The notes under the pieces are model-generated. The model saw only the letters and a list, made by a program, of their open reading frames with translations, did not search any database and had not been told where the DNA came from. A DNA stretch of 64,000 bases from Saprospirales bacterium. GTDB lineage: Bacteria > Bacteroidota > Bacteroidia > Chitinophagales > Saprospiraceae. Below are positions 34,261 to 43,019 of this stretch, piece after piece. The DNA lies in assembly GCA_016711045.1 (NCBI GenBank), contig JADJTT010000001.1:868001-932000 (forward strand), given 5' to 3'. The translations under genes were made by a program, and so were the position numbers. The first letter of the stretch is position 1. Every line of letters starts with the position of its first letter.

Positions 34261-35505
34261 GATTTCATATGCCCCTGCAATCGCCTTTGCTGAGAAGCAT
34301 TCCTTCCATTTCTCCACGACCCCATCTTTTATTTCCCAATCCCTCGCTTGCTCCAGAAAATCCCATAAACGAGCTTGCAAAGCTACTTCGTTCCAGGGTA
34401 TACTCCGCACGTATTCCTTCCCTTCTATCATAGATAATGCCGGGTCCAGCGACGTTTGCAGCAGGTGCAGGATCGGTCTTCCCGCCACCAAATAATCGGC
34501 CCATTTGCTGGGTAACTGAAAGGATGTCGTGTTTCCCAGCATGACCAGGACATCCATTTCCTTCATTTTGGACATGACTTCATTTCTCGGCAAGATGCCG
34601 TGAAAGCCAAGGTGCGGTTTCAGGTGGGGGAAGTGGTCAAACACCGGCCAAAACTCTTCGAATACAGGCCCGTATATATGCAGTTCCCAAGAGGTCTGGA
34701 AAGGGAGAAGTCTTTCAAAAAAACGCAGCATTGGCTCCGGCTGTCGGATGTGCCGGAAAAAACTTCCGAAATACCCGAATTGCAAGGGCCGGGCGGGGTT
34801 TTTCCAGGGGATGTGGATAGGCGGAGTGGAAGAAGCCATCGGTGGGATCACCTGTACAGGCGTGTGCAATCCCGGAAAACGTTCGCGGTAGGCATTGGCC
34901 AGTCCCTCGTTGGTAACCACCACATGGTCGGCCATTCCCAGGATCTGGCGCTCGGCCCTGAAGTTTTTACGGCGGTATAAGTACTCGTTATTGAGCGGGT
35001 GTTGCGTTTGCAGGGAGAAGGGATCTCCGATATCTGCGATCCAGTGGATATGAGGGAAGCGCCTTTTCAGCTTCCGTGCTACCCAATGCGCGCTGAAGGG
35101 GAGCGACACGCTGATAAGTGCATCCCAATGGCCCTGGTCTAGCAGTTGGCGGGCCTTCTTTTTGGCTCCGGGTATCCAGGTCCAGGCATCGTCGGGCCAG
35201 TACCAGGATTTGAGCAGCCAATCGTTTAAAAGGCGAGGCAAATTAGATGGCTTTTGATGCAGGGCTTCCCCTCGTTGAGGCACTTTTTGAAAATGAAAGT
35301 AAACCCACTCCTTCACTGAATTGAATCCTGTGCGGTGCACTTGAATCCCTTCCCAGTCTCCTTCGGCTGGCCAATCCCGGTGCAGGGAGCATACTACATG
35401 CACCTCCCACCCCTGCTGAGCCCATTCTTTGGCAATGGCCGTCCATCGGTGGGCTCTGGGGTTGAGGTAGGGGAAGAAGTAGGGGGAGAGGAGGAGGATA
35501 CGCAA
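34219..35505 (-). CDS. glycosyltransferase family 4
   Basis: A 428-aa GT-B enzyme. MRILLLSPYFFPYLNPRAHR is the usual N-terminus of the group, with IADIGDPFS, MADHVVVTNEGLA and LGNTTSFQLPSKWADYLVAG in the acceptor and donor domains. The late EX7E motif is not obvious; instead PSKWADYLVAGRPILHL aligns with the donor-sugar loop. The C-terminal tail (KIKPSPASGT) overlaps the archaemetzincin gene tail by 42 bp. It is the first minus-strand gene of the group 34219-38107 and lies 6 bp after the flippase. Confidence 0.85.
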   Translation of the reverse strand: MRILLLSPYFFPYLNPRAHRWTAIAKEWAQQGWEVHVVCSLHRDWPAEGDWEGIQVHRTGFNSVKEWVYFHFQKVPQRGEALHQKPSNLPRLLNDWLLKSWYWPDDAWTWIPGAKKKARQLLDQGHWDALISVSLPFSAHWVARKLKRRFPHIHWIADIGDPFSLQTQHPLNNEYLYRRKNFRAERQILGMADHVVVTNEGLANAYRERFPGLHTPVQVIPPMASSTPPIHIPWKNPARPLQFGYFGSFFRHIRQPEPMLRFFERLLPFQTSWELHIYGPVFEEFWPVFDHFPHLKPHLGFHGILPRNEVMSKMKEMDVLVMLGNTTSFQLPSKWADYLVAGRPILHLLQTSLDPALSMIEGKEYVRSIPWNEVALQARLWDFLEQARDWEIKDGVVEKWKECFSAKAIAGAYEILIQKIKPSPASGT

Positions 35506-35511
35506 GTTTAT

Positions 35512-36561
35512 TTATTTAAAGGTTAATAATGACCTGAGTTCCATCATCAAAGGGCGATCAAGCCAGATTAAGGATACTATGTAAATGAGAAAAGAACTAG
35601 AGAATCCGACAATGATTTTTTGAAGAGCAGGCATATTCAAAAAGGTTGATAAATATAATACGGCTGCAAAAGGAAGAGCTACAAGGATTCGTCGGGTTAG
35701 TATTTTAAGAAGGGGGTGAATTGAAATGCCTCCTTTTTTCCAAAGAAGTCGAAACCAGAACCCCAATAGGGACCAGAAAGCAATAACCTGAACGATGGCA
35801 GCAGTTTCAAGGGATGGGAAAAATTGAAAAAAAGAAATCAGCAACAAGGCAATGATGACTGTAACTGAAAGGTTCCATGCAAAATTTAAATCAGACCGCC
35901 CTTGTGCGAGAAAAACGCCTGCACCCAGATTGTTAATTGCTCTGCCCAAGCCTAAAAGAGATAGGATAGAGAGGCAAGTAGCGGCCGCTACCCATTGGGA
36001 GCCAAATAAAATGGTTAAAATAGGAGCAGAAAAGATACCTAAAGCCAAAAGTATCGGGATGTTGATCGACATTACGGCTTGGATTATTTTCTGTAAAAAA
36101 GCATTTAGTTTTTGAGACTGATCTTGTACACTGGAAAAAACGGGGTAAGCGACCCTGGTAACTAGCGGGTTTATCCTGGAAACTGGCGCCATAGCCAATT
36201 CCCAGGCAATAGCATACAACCCCAAGTAATACGCTCCTAAATAGCGCCCGATTATTGCCTTATCGATAATAGAACTCATCACAAAAACCAGGTTATTACC
36301 TGCTTCAAAGATTCCAAACCGCAACATACTTCGGATGGGGAGGAGTTGAACAGTAAAAGAAGGGGAGTCTTTTCGACCAAACCACCAGGAAAAAATCGAG
36401 GTAACAATGCTTCTGAAAAAGAAGCCCCATGCAATTGCCATGGCTCCAAAGCCCCGATAGGCAATGAGACGGAAACAATAAAGTCTATGCCAGCGCCAAT
36501 CGACAAAATGAGGGCCAATTTTTAAACTCCAATCGCCGGGTAAATAAGGCCTGAAATACAT
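35512..36561 (-). pseudogene. Wzx-type flippase, C-terminal part in a shifted frame
   Basis: An open frame of 349 residues, whose first ~30 are out-of-frame noise. From AYRGFGAMAIAWGFFFRSIV onwards it is a polysaccharide flippase of the MOP superfamily (MVF/PST branch) with about eight membrane helices and signatures IGRYLGAYYLGLYAIAWELA and LTILFGSQWVAAATCLSILS. The N-terminal third is encoded by the overlapping frame 36485-36949. Two one-base losses explain the break: in the run of five T on the plus strand at 36519-36523 and near 36466-36470. Between them LALILSIGAGIDFIVSV is in the third frame. Adding one base at each site gives one continuous ~478-aa flippase. Confidence 0.72.
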
Positions 36562-36949
36562 TTCCAGGAGAAGCGCATAGAAATGAAAGGCTGCTGATAA
36601 ATAACAGGGACCCTATATCAGATTCTTCGAAGAAAAATATCCAGAGCGGTATCATTGCGTTGACTGCAACAAAGGAGAGGAGCCCCATTGCCCACTGGAT
36701 CCAAAAAAGACTGGAAAACTGAATTTTTGAAAGGGTTTTACTTTGGATGATCGCTTGTCCGATACCTCCCTGCATTAGGGGCATAGCAAGGCGAATAATA
36801 ACCCAAACCATTGCCATTATTCCCCATTCATAAGGCTCCAACAACCTGGCCAACCAAACCATCTGGACAATCTGTAATAGGGTGGTCACACCCATCGACA
36901 GGGTATTCCACTTCACACTTTGGATGGCACGGGTTTTTAGTCCGCTCAA
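36485..36949 (-). pseudogene. Wzx-type flippase, N-terminal part (frameshifted)
   Basis: A 154-residue frame beginning MSGLKTRAIQSVKWNTLSMG, the usual start of lipid-linked oligosaccharide flippases, with helices through WIQWAMGLLSFVAVNAMIPL. After RRLEFKN it runs into WPSFCRLALA and stops, whereas the expected LALILSIG continues in another frame. It begins 12 bp after the aminotransferase gene stop on the same strand, so the operon order is aminotransferase, flippase, GT4. If real, the break removes this flippase; another MOP-family transporter is encoded at 45676-47160. Confidence 0.75.
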
Positions 36950-36961
36950 AATTTGGTACGA

Positions 36962-38107
36962 TTAGCGTTGAGGGCGATAAAATTCATAGAGTACTTTTAC
37001 TACCCGCTTCCTTTGCGATTTCTTCAACTCGTAATACAGTGGAAGCCGCAGCAGCCGTTCGCTTTCAAAGGTAGTATGCTGATCGCTTCCGGCAAAATAC
37101 CCATACCGTTTTCCGGCAGGGGTGTTGTGGAGGGGAATGTAGTGGAAAAAGGCGTCAATGCCCCGATCTTTAAGGAAAGCAATCAATGCGGTGCGTTCCT
37201 CCAAATCCCGGCATTTAATGAAAGAAAGATGTGCGTTGTGCCGGGCGTATGGAGGAACCGCACACAACTCGATCTTATTTTCTTCCCAAAGGGGTAAAAG
37301 CGCTTCATAATAGGCATTCCAATGCACCAGAAGTTTCCTGGTCACTTCTTTGGCGTTTTTGAGTTGGGGCCATAAAAACGCAGCAGACAGCTCGGTCATA
37401 TGATAATTGGAGCCGATATCCACCCATTCATAGTGCGATACTTTTCCGGAAAAAAAAGCCTCCCGGTTCGTGCCGTTATCTCGTATGATAGCCGCCCGAT
37501 CCATCAATGCGGGGTCATTTACCACAAGCGCACCCCCTTCCCTTGAGTTGATATTCTTGGTTTTGTGAAAACTGAAACTTCCCAAATGGCCAAAGGTGCC
37601 GAGGTGTGCCTCCTCACAATACGCGTTTATACAATGCGCGGCATCTTCGATGAGGAAGATATTAAACCGGTCGGCCAGCTGCCTGAGCGCGGCAATATTA
37701 CAACTGACTCCTCCGTAGTGCACAACGACGATGGCCTTGGTTTGGGGCGTAATAGCGGCCTCCACACGCACCGGATCGATATTCATCGTGTGGGGGTCAA
37801 TGTCGACAAAACACAAGCGGGCGCCGCGGAGCGCAAAGGCGTTGGCCGTAGAGACAAAGGTGAAAGAGGGTAGGATCACTTCATCGCCAGGCCCGATATT
37901 GCACAAAAGAGCGGCCAATTCCAGCGCGTGGGTGCAGGAAGTGGTGAGCAAGACCCGCTCCACCTGGCAAAATTTTTGGAGCCATTGTTCACATCGGGCT
38001 AAGTAAGGACTGTCTTTTCTCCCTGCTCCAAAGTGTTTGATGGCTTTTTGTATGGTCTTCTTTTCCTCTCCGCTTAAGTAGGGAAAATGAAATGGAATGG
38101 GTTTCAT
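36962..38107 (-). CDS. dTDP-4-amino-4,6-dideoxygalactose transaminase (WecE/RffA family)
   Basis: A 381-aa PLP enzyme of the DegT/DnrJ/EryC1 family. The N-terminus IPFHFPYLSGEEKKTIQKAI and LTTSCTHALELAALL match WecE/RffA; the PLP-binding Lys is in SFHKTKNI (Lys184 by comparison with SFHETKN). Other signatures are VILPSFTFVSTANAFALRGA and FLIEDAAHC. It transfers an amino group to a 4-keto-6-deoxy nucleotide sugar. No dTDP-glucose pathway genes (rmlA/rmlB) lie in the window; the GDP-4-keto-6-deoxymannose made by Gmd, or a UDP sugar, is another conceivable substrate. First gene of the minus-strand group. Confidence 0.88.
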   Translation of the reverse strand: MKPIPFHFPYLSGEEKKTIQKAIKHFGAGRKDSPYLARCEQWLQKFCQVERVLLTTSCTHALELAALLCNIGPGDEVILPSFTFVSTANAFALRGARLCFVDIDPHTMNIDPVRVEAAITPQTKAIVVVHYGGVSCNIAALRQLADRFNIFLIEDAAHCINAYCEEAHLGTFGHLGSFSFHKTKNINSREGGALVVNDPALMDRAAIIRDNGTNREAFFSGKVSHYEWVDIGSNYHMTELSAAFLWPQLKNAKEVTRKLLVHWNAYYEALLPLWEENKIELCAVPPYARHNAHLSFIKCRDLEERTALIAFLKDRGIDAFFHYIPLHNTPAGKRYGYFAGSDQHTTFESERLLRLPLYYELKKSQRKRVVKVLYEFYRPQR

Positions 38108-38206
38108 CCGTTGGAAATTTGGGGGGTAGTGGATTTTTTATTATTATTTGTAAGACATACCAAGACACAGGAGTAAGTTCAGGATAATTTTCCGAAATTT
38201 CTGCTT

Positions 38207-39163
38207 ATGCCCAACCCGCAATTCAGAGAAATATATATCAGCCTGTTAGCAAAACAAGACATTCCCTTTCAGGGACAACCCTGGTGGCTGGATGCGGTAT
38301 GCGGACCGGATGGCTGGGATGTAGCGCTGGCTTTCGATGACGATGGGGCGCCTATAGGGGCATTGCCCTACGGAAAAATGGGGAGGAAAGGGCTGCCTGT
38401 GGTGGGAATGCCGACCTTTACCTCTTATTTTCCGATTTGGATTCCAAAACATTCCATAAAACGCGAACGTGTTTATCACACGGAAAGAAAAGTGATAGAT
38501 ACGTTGATCGGGCAGCTTCCGTCTCCTTGGATTTTTGCTCAGCAATATGATCCTTCTTTTACCGATGGACTCGGATTTCATTTTCATGGATTTCAAGTAC
38601 GAACCCGTTACACCTATGTGTTGGATGAGTTGACAGATCTGGCTGGAGTGTTCAGGAGTATGGAATCATCCGTCAGGAACCATATCCGAAAGGCACAGAA
38701 AGTGGTAGAGATTAGTGAAGAGGGAGAATTGAGTGAGCTATTTGAAATGCTGGAGCATAGCTTTCAACGGCAGCAGAAAAAGATGCCTTTTAGTTTGGAT
38801 CTATTGAAAAAAGCCGATACCTGCCTGGCTCAACGGGGTATGCGGAAAATATACGTAGCCAAAGACAATTTTGGAGTGCATGCGGCGGCTTATCTTGTTT
38901 TCGATGGCCCCCGAACCTCCTTTCTTTTGAGTGGGACGCACCCGGAATATCGGCAAAGCGGCGCACTCTACCTTCTGCTCTGGCAAGCCATCAAAGACGC
39001 CGCCAAAAAAGGCGCTACCTTCGACTTCGAAGGCAGTATGCTTCCCAATATCGAACGCGTATTCCGGTCGTTTGGGGCCAAAAGGGTCCCTTATCTTCGG
39101 GTGGTTCGCTATCAAAACCGTTTTTTTGAAGCACTGGCCACCTTATTGGGTAAAAATCGTTGA
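38207..39163 (+). CDS. GNAT/FemAB-like acyltransferase
   Basis: A 318-aa protein with the double GNAT fold typical of FemAB/CelD-like acyltransferases common in Bacteroidota polysaccharide loci. The recognisable core is SSVRNHIRKAQKVVEISEEG, AAYLVFDGPRTSFLLSGTHP, GALYLLLWQAIKDAAKKGAT and DFEGSMLPNIERVFRSFGA. No signal or membrane segment. It probably adds an acyl or aminoacyl group to a sugar, by neighbourhood. Its stop (39161-39163) is 2 bp from the ATG of the next gene. Confidence 0.75.
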   Translation: MPNPQFREIYISLLAKQDIPFQGQPWWLDAVCGPDGWDVALAFDDDGAPIGALPYGKMGRKGLPVVGMPTFTSYFPIWIPKHSIKRERVYHTERKVIDTLIGQLPSPWIFAQQYDPSFTDGLGFHFHGFQVRTRYTYVLDELTDLAGVFRSMESSVRNHIRKAQKVVEISEEGELSELFEMLEHSFQRQQKKMPFSLDLLKKADTCLAQRGMRKIYVAKDNFGVHAAAYLVFDGPRTSFLLSGTHPEYRQSGALYLLLWQAIKDAAKKGATFDFEGSMLPNIERVFRSFGAKRVPYLRVVRYQNRFFEALATLLGKNR

Positions 39164-39165
39164 GT

Positions 39166-40269
39166 ATGGCCATGCCCACTTCCCAAATACTATTGTCCGA
39201 AATGGAATTCCAACGCCGCACAGGCGCTGCGTTGGATTGGATCCGGCGAAGCATCGACGCCCATCAGGGCAATGGCTCTGCTGCTTTTTATTCTTTTGGA
39301 AAATGGGCGCCCGCCTATCCCGAAACAACCGGCTATCTGATTGAGACACTACTGGATTATAATTTACTAGATTATGCGCTTAGCTGTGGAAAATGGCTGC
39401 TCTACGTACAACACCCAGACGGGAGTTTTCCCTCCCGCTACGCAGATTCTGGCCAACCCAGTATTTTCAACACCGGCATGATCCTTTTTGGGTTGACGCG
39501 TCTTTTCGAAGACACAAAAGATGAAGCATATCTGATGGCGATCCGACGTGCGGTAGACTGGTTGTTGGACCAATTGGAGCCCGACGGAAGTTGGCCCAAT
39601 CACGCTTTTGTACCCGGATTCCTTCCTTCCTATTACACCCGGGCAGTTTGGGGCGTATTGCTTGCCAACCGGGTCTTGAATGATCCGAAAGTTGAACCGG
39701 CCATGAAGACTGCGATGGGCTATTACGCCCAACGCCTGCAGCCGGATGGCGCCGTCCGCGACTGGGGCTTTAACCCGGGCAAACCGGCCTATACCCATAC
39801 CATCGCCTACAGCTGGCGAGGATTTTGGGAAGTGGCCCTGCTCCTCAATGAAAAAGAGTGGCTTAACGCGGTACAAAAAGGAATGGAACGGCTCGCCGCG
39901 CTTCGTCAACAACACGGAAAATTGCCCGGCCGACTGGATGGATCATGGAATCCGGATCTCTCTTTTTCCTGCCTCACGGGAAATGCGCAGCTCAGCGTGC
40001 TGGCAGGACGGATATTTCAGCGATCAGGCGAGCCTTGTTTTGGAGATATGGCTTATGATTTCTTTCAGGAAACGGCATGCAGGCAAGTGCTTCGGCCAAA
40101 AAGTAGTTATTATGGCGGTATCGCAGGTTCTCACCCCCTATGGGGCCCCTATCAACGGTTGCGCTATCCCAACTGGGCTGTGAAGTTTTTTCTGGATGCG
40201 TATTTGTTGCTATTTAAAACGAATAAGGAGATATCCAACAACTCAACGACCCAACATGCAAAAAGGTAA
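39166..40269 (+). CDS. (alpha/alpha) barrel protein of a polysaccharide locus, function unknown
   Basis: A 367-aa protein built of helical repeats with conserved aromatic/Gly motifs: FGKWAPAYPETTGYLIETLL, WLLYVQHPDGSFPSRY, WLLDQLEPDGSWPNHA and IAYSWRGFWEVALLL. This pattern resembles the (alpha/alpha)6 toroid of six-hairpin glycosidases and terpene cyclases; homologues in EPS loci are often mislabelled as aminolevulinate dehydratase, which this is not. The ATG at 39166 is preferred to the TTG at 39160. The catalytic function is unproven; glycan cleavage or modification is a guess. It overlaps the next gene by 14 bp. Confidence 0.6.
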   Translation: MAMPTSQILLSEMEFQRRTGAALDWIRRSIDAHQGNGSAAFYSFGKWAPAYPETTGYLIETLLDYNLLDYALSCGKWLLYVQHPDGSFPSRYADSGQPSIFNTGMILFGLTRLFEDTKDEAYLMAIRRAVDWLLDQLEPDGSWPNHAFVPGFLPSYYTRAVWGVLLANRVLNDPKVEPAMKTAMGYYAQRLQPDGAVRDWGFNPGKPAYTHTIAYSWRGFWEVALLLNEKEWLNAVQKGMERLAALRQQHGKLPGRLDGSWNPDLSFSCLTGNAQLSVLAGRIFQRSGEPCFGDMAYDFFQETACRQVLRPKSSYYGGIAGSHPLWGPYQRLRYPNWAVKFFLDAYLLLFKTNKEISNNSTTQHAKR

Positions 40270-40966
40270 ATTATTCCTCATCCCCACCCCCCTCGGCGAA
40301 GACCCCGCGCAGCCAATCCCCGACTACGTGGCCAAGGTGGCACACCAATTGACCCACTTCGTGGCCGAACGGGCAAAAACAGCCCGGAAAGCCCTGAAGG
40401 ATATGGGTTACCCCCACCCATTGCGGGAAACAGAGATGATCGAATTGAACGAACGCACGCCGGAAGGGGAACTGGAAGGCTTTTTGCAAAGGCTACATAA
40501 TGGCCATTCGGTGGGGGTGTTGTCGGAAGCAGGCTGCCCGGGCGTGGCCGACCCCGGCGCCCGCGCAGTAGCCTGGGCACACCGAAACGGTATCCAAGTC
40601 GTTCCACTTGTGGGACCGTCAAGCATCCTGCTCGCCCTGATGGCTTCTGGGATGAATGGACAATCCTTTTGTTTTCACGGCTACCTGCCTCAAGGTAAAG
40701 GCGAGCTGGCTAACCAACTGCGCAAATTGGAACTACAGTCGTCTCAACAACACCAAACGCAGCTTTTCATTGAGACTCCTTACCGGAATCAGGCGTTGCT
40801 CGAAGTGGCGTTTCAATCCCTAAACCCAAACACGCTTTTTTGTATTGCTGCGGATATTACCCTGCCCACCGAGTACATTGTCACCCAATCTGTAGGGGCG
40901 TGGAAAAAGAACCCACCCCCCGATCTCCATAAACGCCCGGCTATTTTTCTACTTTTTAGTCAATAA
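40256..40966 (+). CDS. RsmI-like SAM-dependent methyltransferase (TP-methylase fold)
   Basis: A 236-aa protein of the tetrapyrrole-methylase superfamily. MQKGKLFLIPTPLGEDPAQP resembles the RsmI N-terminus, and GVLSEAGCPGVADPGARAVA with PLVGPSSILLALMASGM is the SAM-binding core. Bacteroidota often carry this shorter RsmI relative, likely a 16S rRNA 2'-O-methyltransferase homologue; the target is not certain. The start at 40256 is inside the previous gene's end (14-bp overlap) and is preferred to ATG 40196. It marks the return to core genes. Confidence 0.85.
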   Translation: MQKGKLFLIPTPLGEDPAQPIPDYVAKVAHQLTHFVAERAKTARKALKDMGYPHPLRETEMIELNERTPEGELEGFLQRLHNGHSVGVLSEAGCPGVADPGARAVAWAHRNGIQVVPLVGPSSILLALMASGMNGQSFCFHGYLPQGKGELANQLRKLELQSSQQHQTQLFIETPYRNQALLEVAFQSLNPNTLFCIAADITLPTEYIVTQSVGAWKKNPPPDLHKRPAIFLLFSQ

Positions 40967-41045
40967 ATCGAAAGCCTGGTTTCGCTTTCCAAATAGCCAA
41001 ACATTATTTCCCATCTTTGCGTTTAAGAAGAAAACATTTAGCGAC

Positions 41046-42056
41046 ATGACCACCGACCTCGCCCTGGCAACACGCAATCTCGAAAGTAACGGCTTTCTCG
41101 ACCTTGACGTCGACCCCACACTCGATCTCTTTGAAGAGATCAACCGCCTGAAAAAGGAAAAGAATGCCATTATCCTGGCTCACTACTATCAGGAACCCGA
41201 CATTCAGGATATTGCTGACTATATAGGAGACAGCCTGGGCCTTTCGCAGCAGGCTGTCCAGGCAGAGGCGGATATCATCGTCTTTGCCGGGGTACACTTT
41301 ATGGCCGAAACGGCCAAGATGCTCAATCCCCATAAAAAAGTGATCCTGCCCGACCTAAAAGCGGGTTGTTCCCTGGCCGATTCTTGCCCGGCGCCGGTTT
41401 TCCGGAAGTTTAAGGAGCAACACCCCGACCATATTGTGGTGAGCTATATCAATTGCACGGCGGAGTTGAAAACCCTCACCGATATTTGCTGCACATCCAC
41501 CAATGCAGTGCAGGTTATCAACAGTATTCCGATGGACCAACCGGTCATTTTTGCACCCGATATCAATTTGGGGAAATATCTGCAAAAGAAGACGGGCCGG
41601 GAAAATATGATCCTGTGGAACGGCACTTGCATGGTGCACGAAATCTTTTCCCACGAAAAGATCGTAAAGCTCCAGCAACGGCATCCGAATGCCAAGTTCA
41701 TTGCCCATCCGGAATGCGAACCTCATATCCTCGAAATGGCTGACTTCATCGGTTCCACTACCGGCCTGCTTAAGTACACAATGAACGACCCATCTTCCGA
41801 ATTCATCGTCGCCACAGAAGTGGGCATCATCCACCAAATGGAGCTAAAATCGCCGCACAAGACCTTTATTCCCGCCCCTCCGAATAATACCTGCGCCTGC
41901 AATGAGTGTCCCCACATGAAGCGCAATACGCTGGAGAAACTCTACCTCAGCATGAAATACGAATTGCCGGAAATCCTCTTATCCGACTGGGTGATAAAGG
42001 AGGGCCGCAAGTCGATCGATCGGATGTTAGAAATTTCTGCGAAGGCTGGGTTGTGA
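41046..42056 (+). CDS. nadA: quinolinate synthase
   Basis: A 336-aa [4Fe-4S] enzyme that condenses iminoaspartate with dihydroxyacetone phosphate to quinolinate for NAD synthesis. ILAHYYQEPDIQDIADYIGD, the ligand cysteines around Cys108 (KAGCSLADSC), Cys195 (WNGTCMVHE) and the C-terminal TCACNECPHMK (Cys283-Cys288), and MDSLGL-like SDSLGLSQQA equivalents (GDSLGLSQQA) are visible. Complete. nadB and nadC are not adjacent. A CATCTTTG sequence at 41012-41019 is one base from the -7 consensus. Confidence 0.94.
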   Translation: MTTDLALATRNLESNGFLDLDVDPTLDLFEEINRLKKEKNAIILAHYYQEPDIQDIADYIGDSLGLSQQAVQAEADIIVFAGVHFMAETAKMLNPHKKVILPDLKAGCSLADSCPAPVFRKFKEQHPDHIVVSYINCTAELKTLTDICCTSTNAVQVINSIPMDQPVIFAPDINLGKYLQKKTGRENMILWNGTCMVHEIFSHEKIVKLQQRHPNAKFIAHPECEPHILEMADFIGSTTGLLKYTMNDPSSEFIVATEVGIIHQMELKSPHKTFIPAPPNNTCACNECPHMKRNTLEKLYLSMKYELPEILLSDWVIKEGRKSIDRMLEISAKAGL

Positions 42057-42113
42057 TTTTTGTAATGAAACACCCCACTTTGTCGTTTAATGAGGGTCTT
42101 CCAGGTTTTTCCA

Positions 42114-42121
42114 TAACTTTG
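42114..42121 (+). promoter_or_regulatory. candidate -7 element for the PorG-like gene
   Basis: TAACTTTG is an exact TAnnTTTG match 22 bases before the ATG at 42144. No clear -33 element. Confidence 0.45.
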
Positions 42122-42143
42122 CGGCGCAAAAAAAAATAATTCC

Positions 42144-43019
42144 ATGCGTATTCGAATTTCCTTCGTTCTGATATTCTTATTCTCCATGATCGGCCTGTGG
42201 GGGCAACAAGGCTGGGAAGCCGGTGGTTGGGTAGGCGTATCCCACTATTTTGGCGACTTGAATACCAATCTGCGGCTCGGCGATCCGGGTTATGCAGGAG
42301 GATTAATCGCACGATATAACTTCAACAAGCGGGTATGCCTGAAAATGTCTGGCAACTATGGCAATATCAGCGCGCAGGATGCCGATTCAGACAATCTTTT
42401 CGAAAAAGCCCGAAACCTGAGTTTCCGTTCCGTGGTGCTCGATGGTACGGCACAAATGGAGTTCAACTTCCTTACCTACACCCACGGCAGCCGGGACGAG
42501 CTATTTACACCCTATTTGCTGGCAGGCATTACAGTGCTTCATTTCAACCCGCAAGCCGAATACAATGGCGAATGGATAGATCTCCGTCCCCTGGGTACGG
42601 AAGGGCAGTTTCGGGGAGAAGAATACTACACGACACAAATGGGACTTGCGTACGGTATTGGACTGAAAATGGACCTCAGCTACCGCTGGAGCCTCAATCT
42701 TGAGCTCAGCGCCCGCCGGTTGTTTACGGATTATCTCGACGATGTAAGTACAGTTTATGCAGATAAAGACGACCTGGAAAAACTCCGGGGGGATGTGGCG
42801 GTGGCCCTGTCTGATCGCTCCCTTTTATTGACTGGGGTCAATGAAGATGGCGCACTCAGCCAGCCCGGCCGGCAGCGGGGCAACAGCGTCACCAAAGATG
42901 CATATGCCTTCTTCGGAATCAGCCTGCTTTATTATTTCCGGGGATTTGAAATGTCCGGAATACAGTCGATAAAAAATAGGGGCCGTGCACTGGATAGCCC
43001 CTATTTTTTTAAAATGTGA
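42144..43019 (+). CDS. PorG/DUF6089-like outer-membrane protein
   Basis: A 291-aa protein with signal peptide MRIRISFVLIFLFSMIGLWG and an outer-membrane beta-barrel pattern: GGWVGVSHYFGDLNTNLRLG, GGLIARYNFNKRVCLKMSGN, FTPYLLAGITVLHFNPQAEY. This is the DUF6089 family, which includes the type IX secretion component PorG (family knowledge; orthology to PorG itself is not shown). The barrel seems to end at ISLLYYFRG; the last ~23 residues are an unusual tail that overlaps a perfect terminator hairpin. It is convergent with the gene at 43009-44436, overlapping by 11 bp. Confidence 0.75.
   Translation: MRIRISFVLIFLFSMIGLWGQQGWEAGGWVGVSHYFGDLNTNLRLGDPGYAGGLIARYNFNKRVCLKMSGNYGNISAQDADSDNLFEKARNLSFRSVVLDGTAQMEFNFLTYTHGSRDELFTPYLLAGITVLHFNPQAEYNGEWIDLRPLGTEGQFRGEEYYTTQMGLAYGIGLKMDLSYRWSLNLELSARRLFTDYLDDVSTVYADKDDLEKLRGDVAVALSDRSLLLTGVNEDGALSQPGRQRGNSVTKDAYAFFGISLLYYFRGFEMSGIQSIKNRGRALDSPYFFKM
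42971..43009. terminator. bidirectional terminator overlapping both gene ends
   Basis: The arms AAAAAATAGGGGC (42971-42983) and GCCCCTATTTTTT (42997-43009) are perfect 13-bp complements with a 13-base loop, giving a U-tract on both strands. It lies inside the last codons of the PorG-like frame and touches the stop codon of the opposing gene. Confidence 0.85.
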
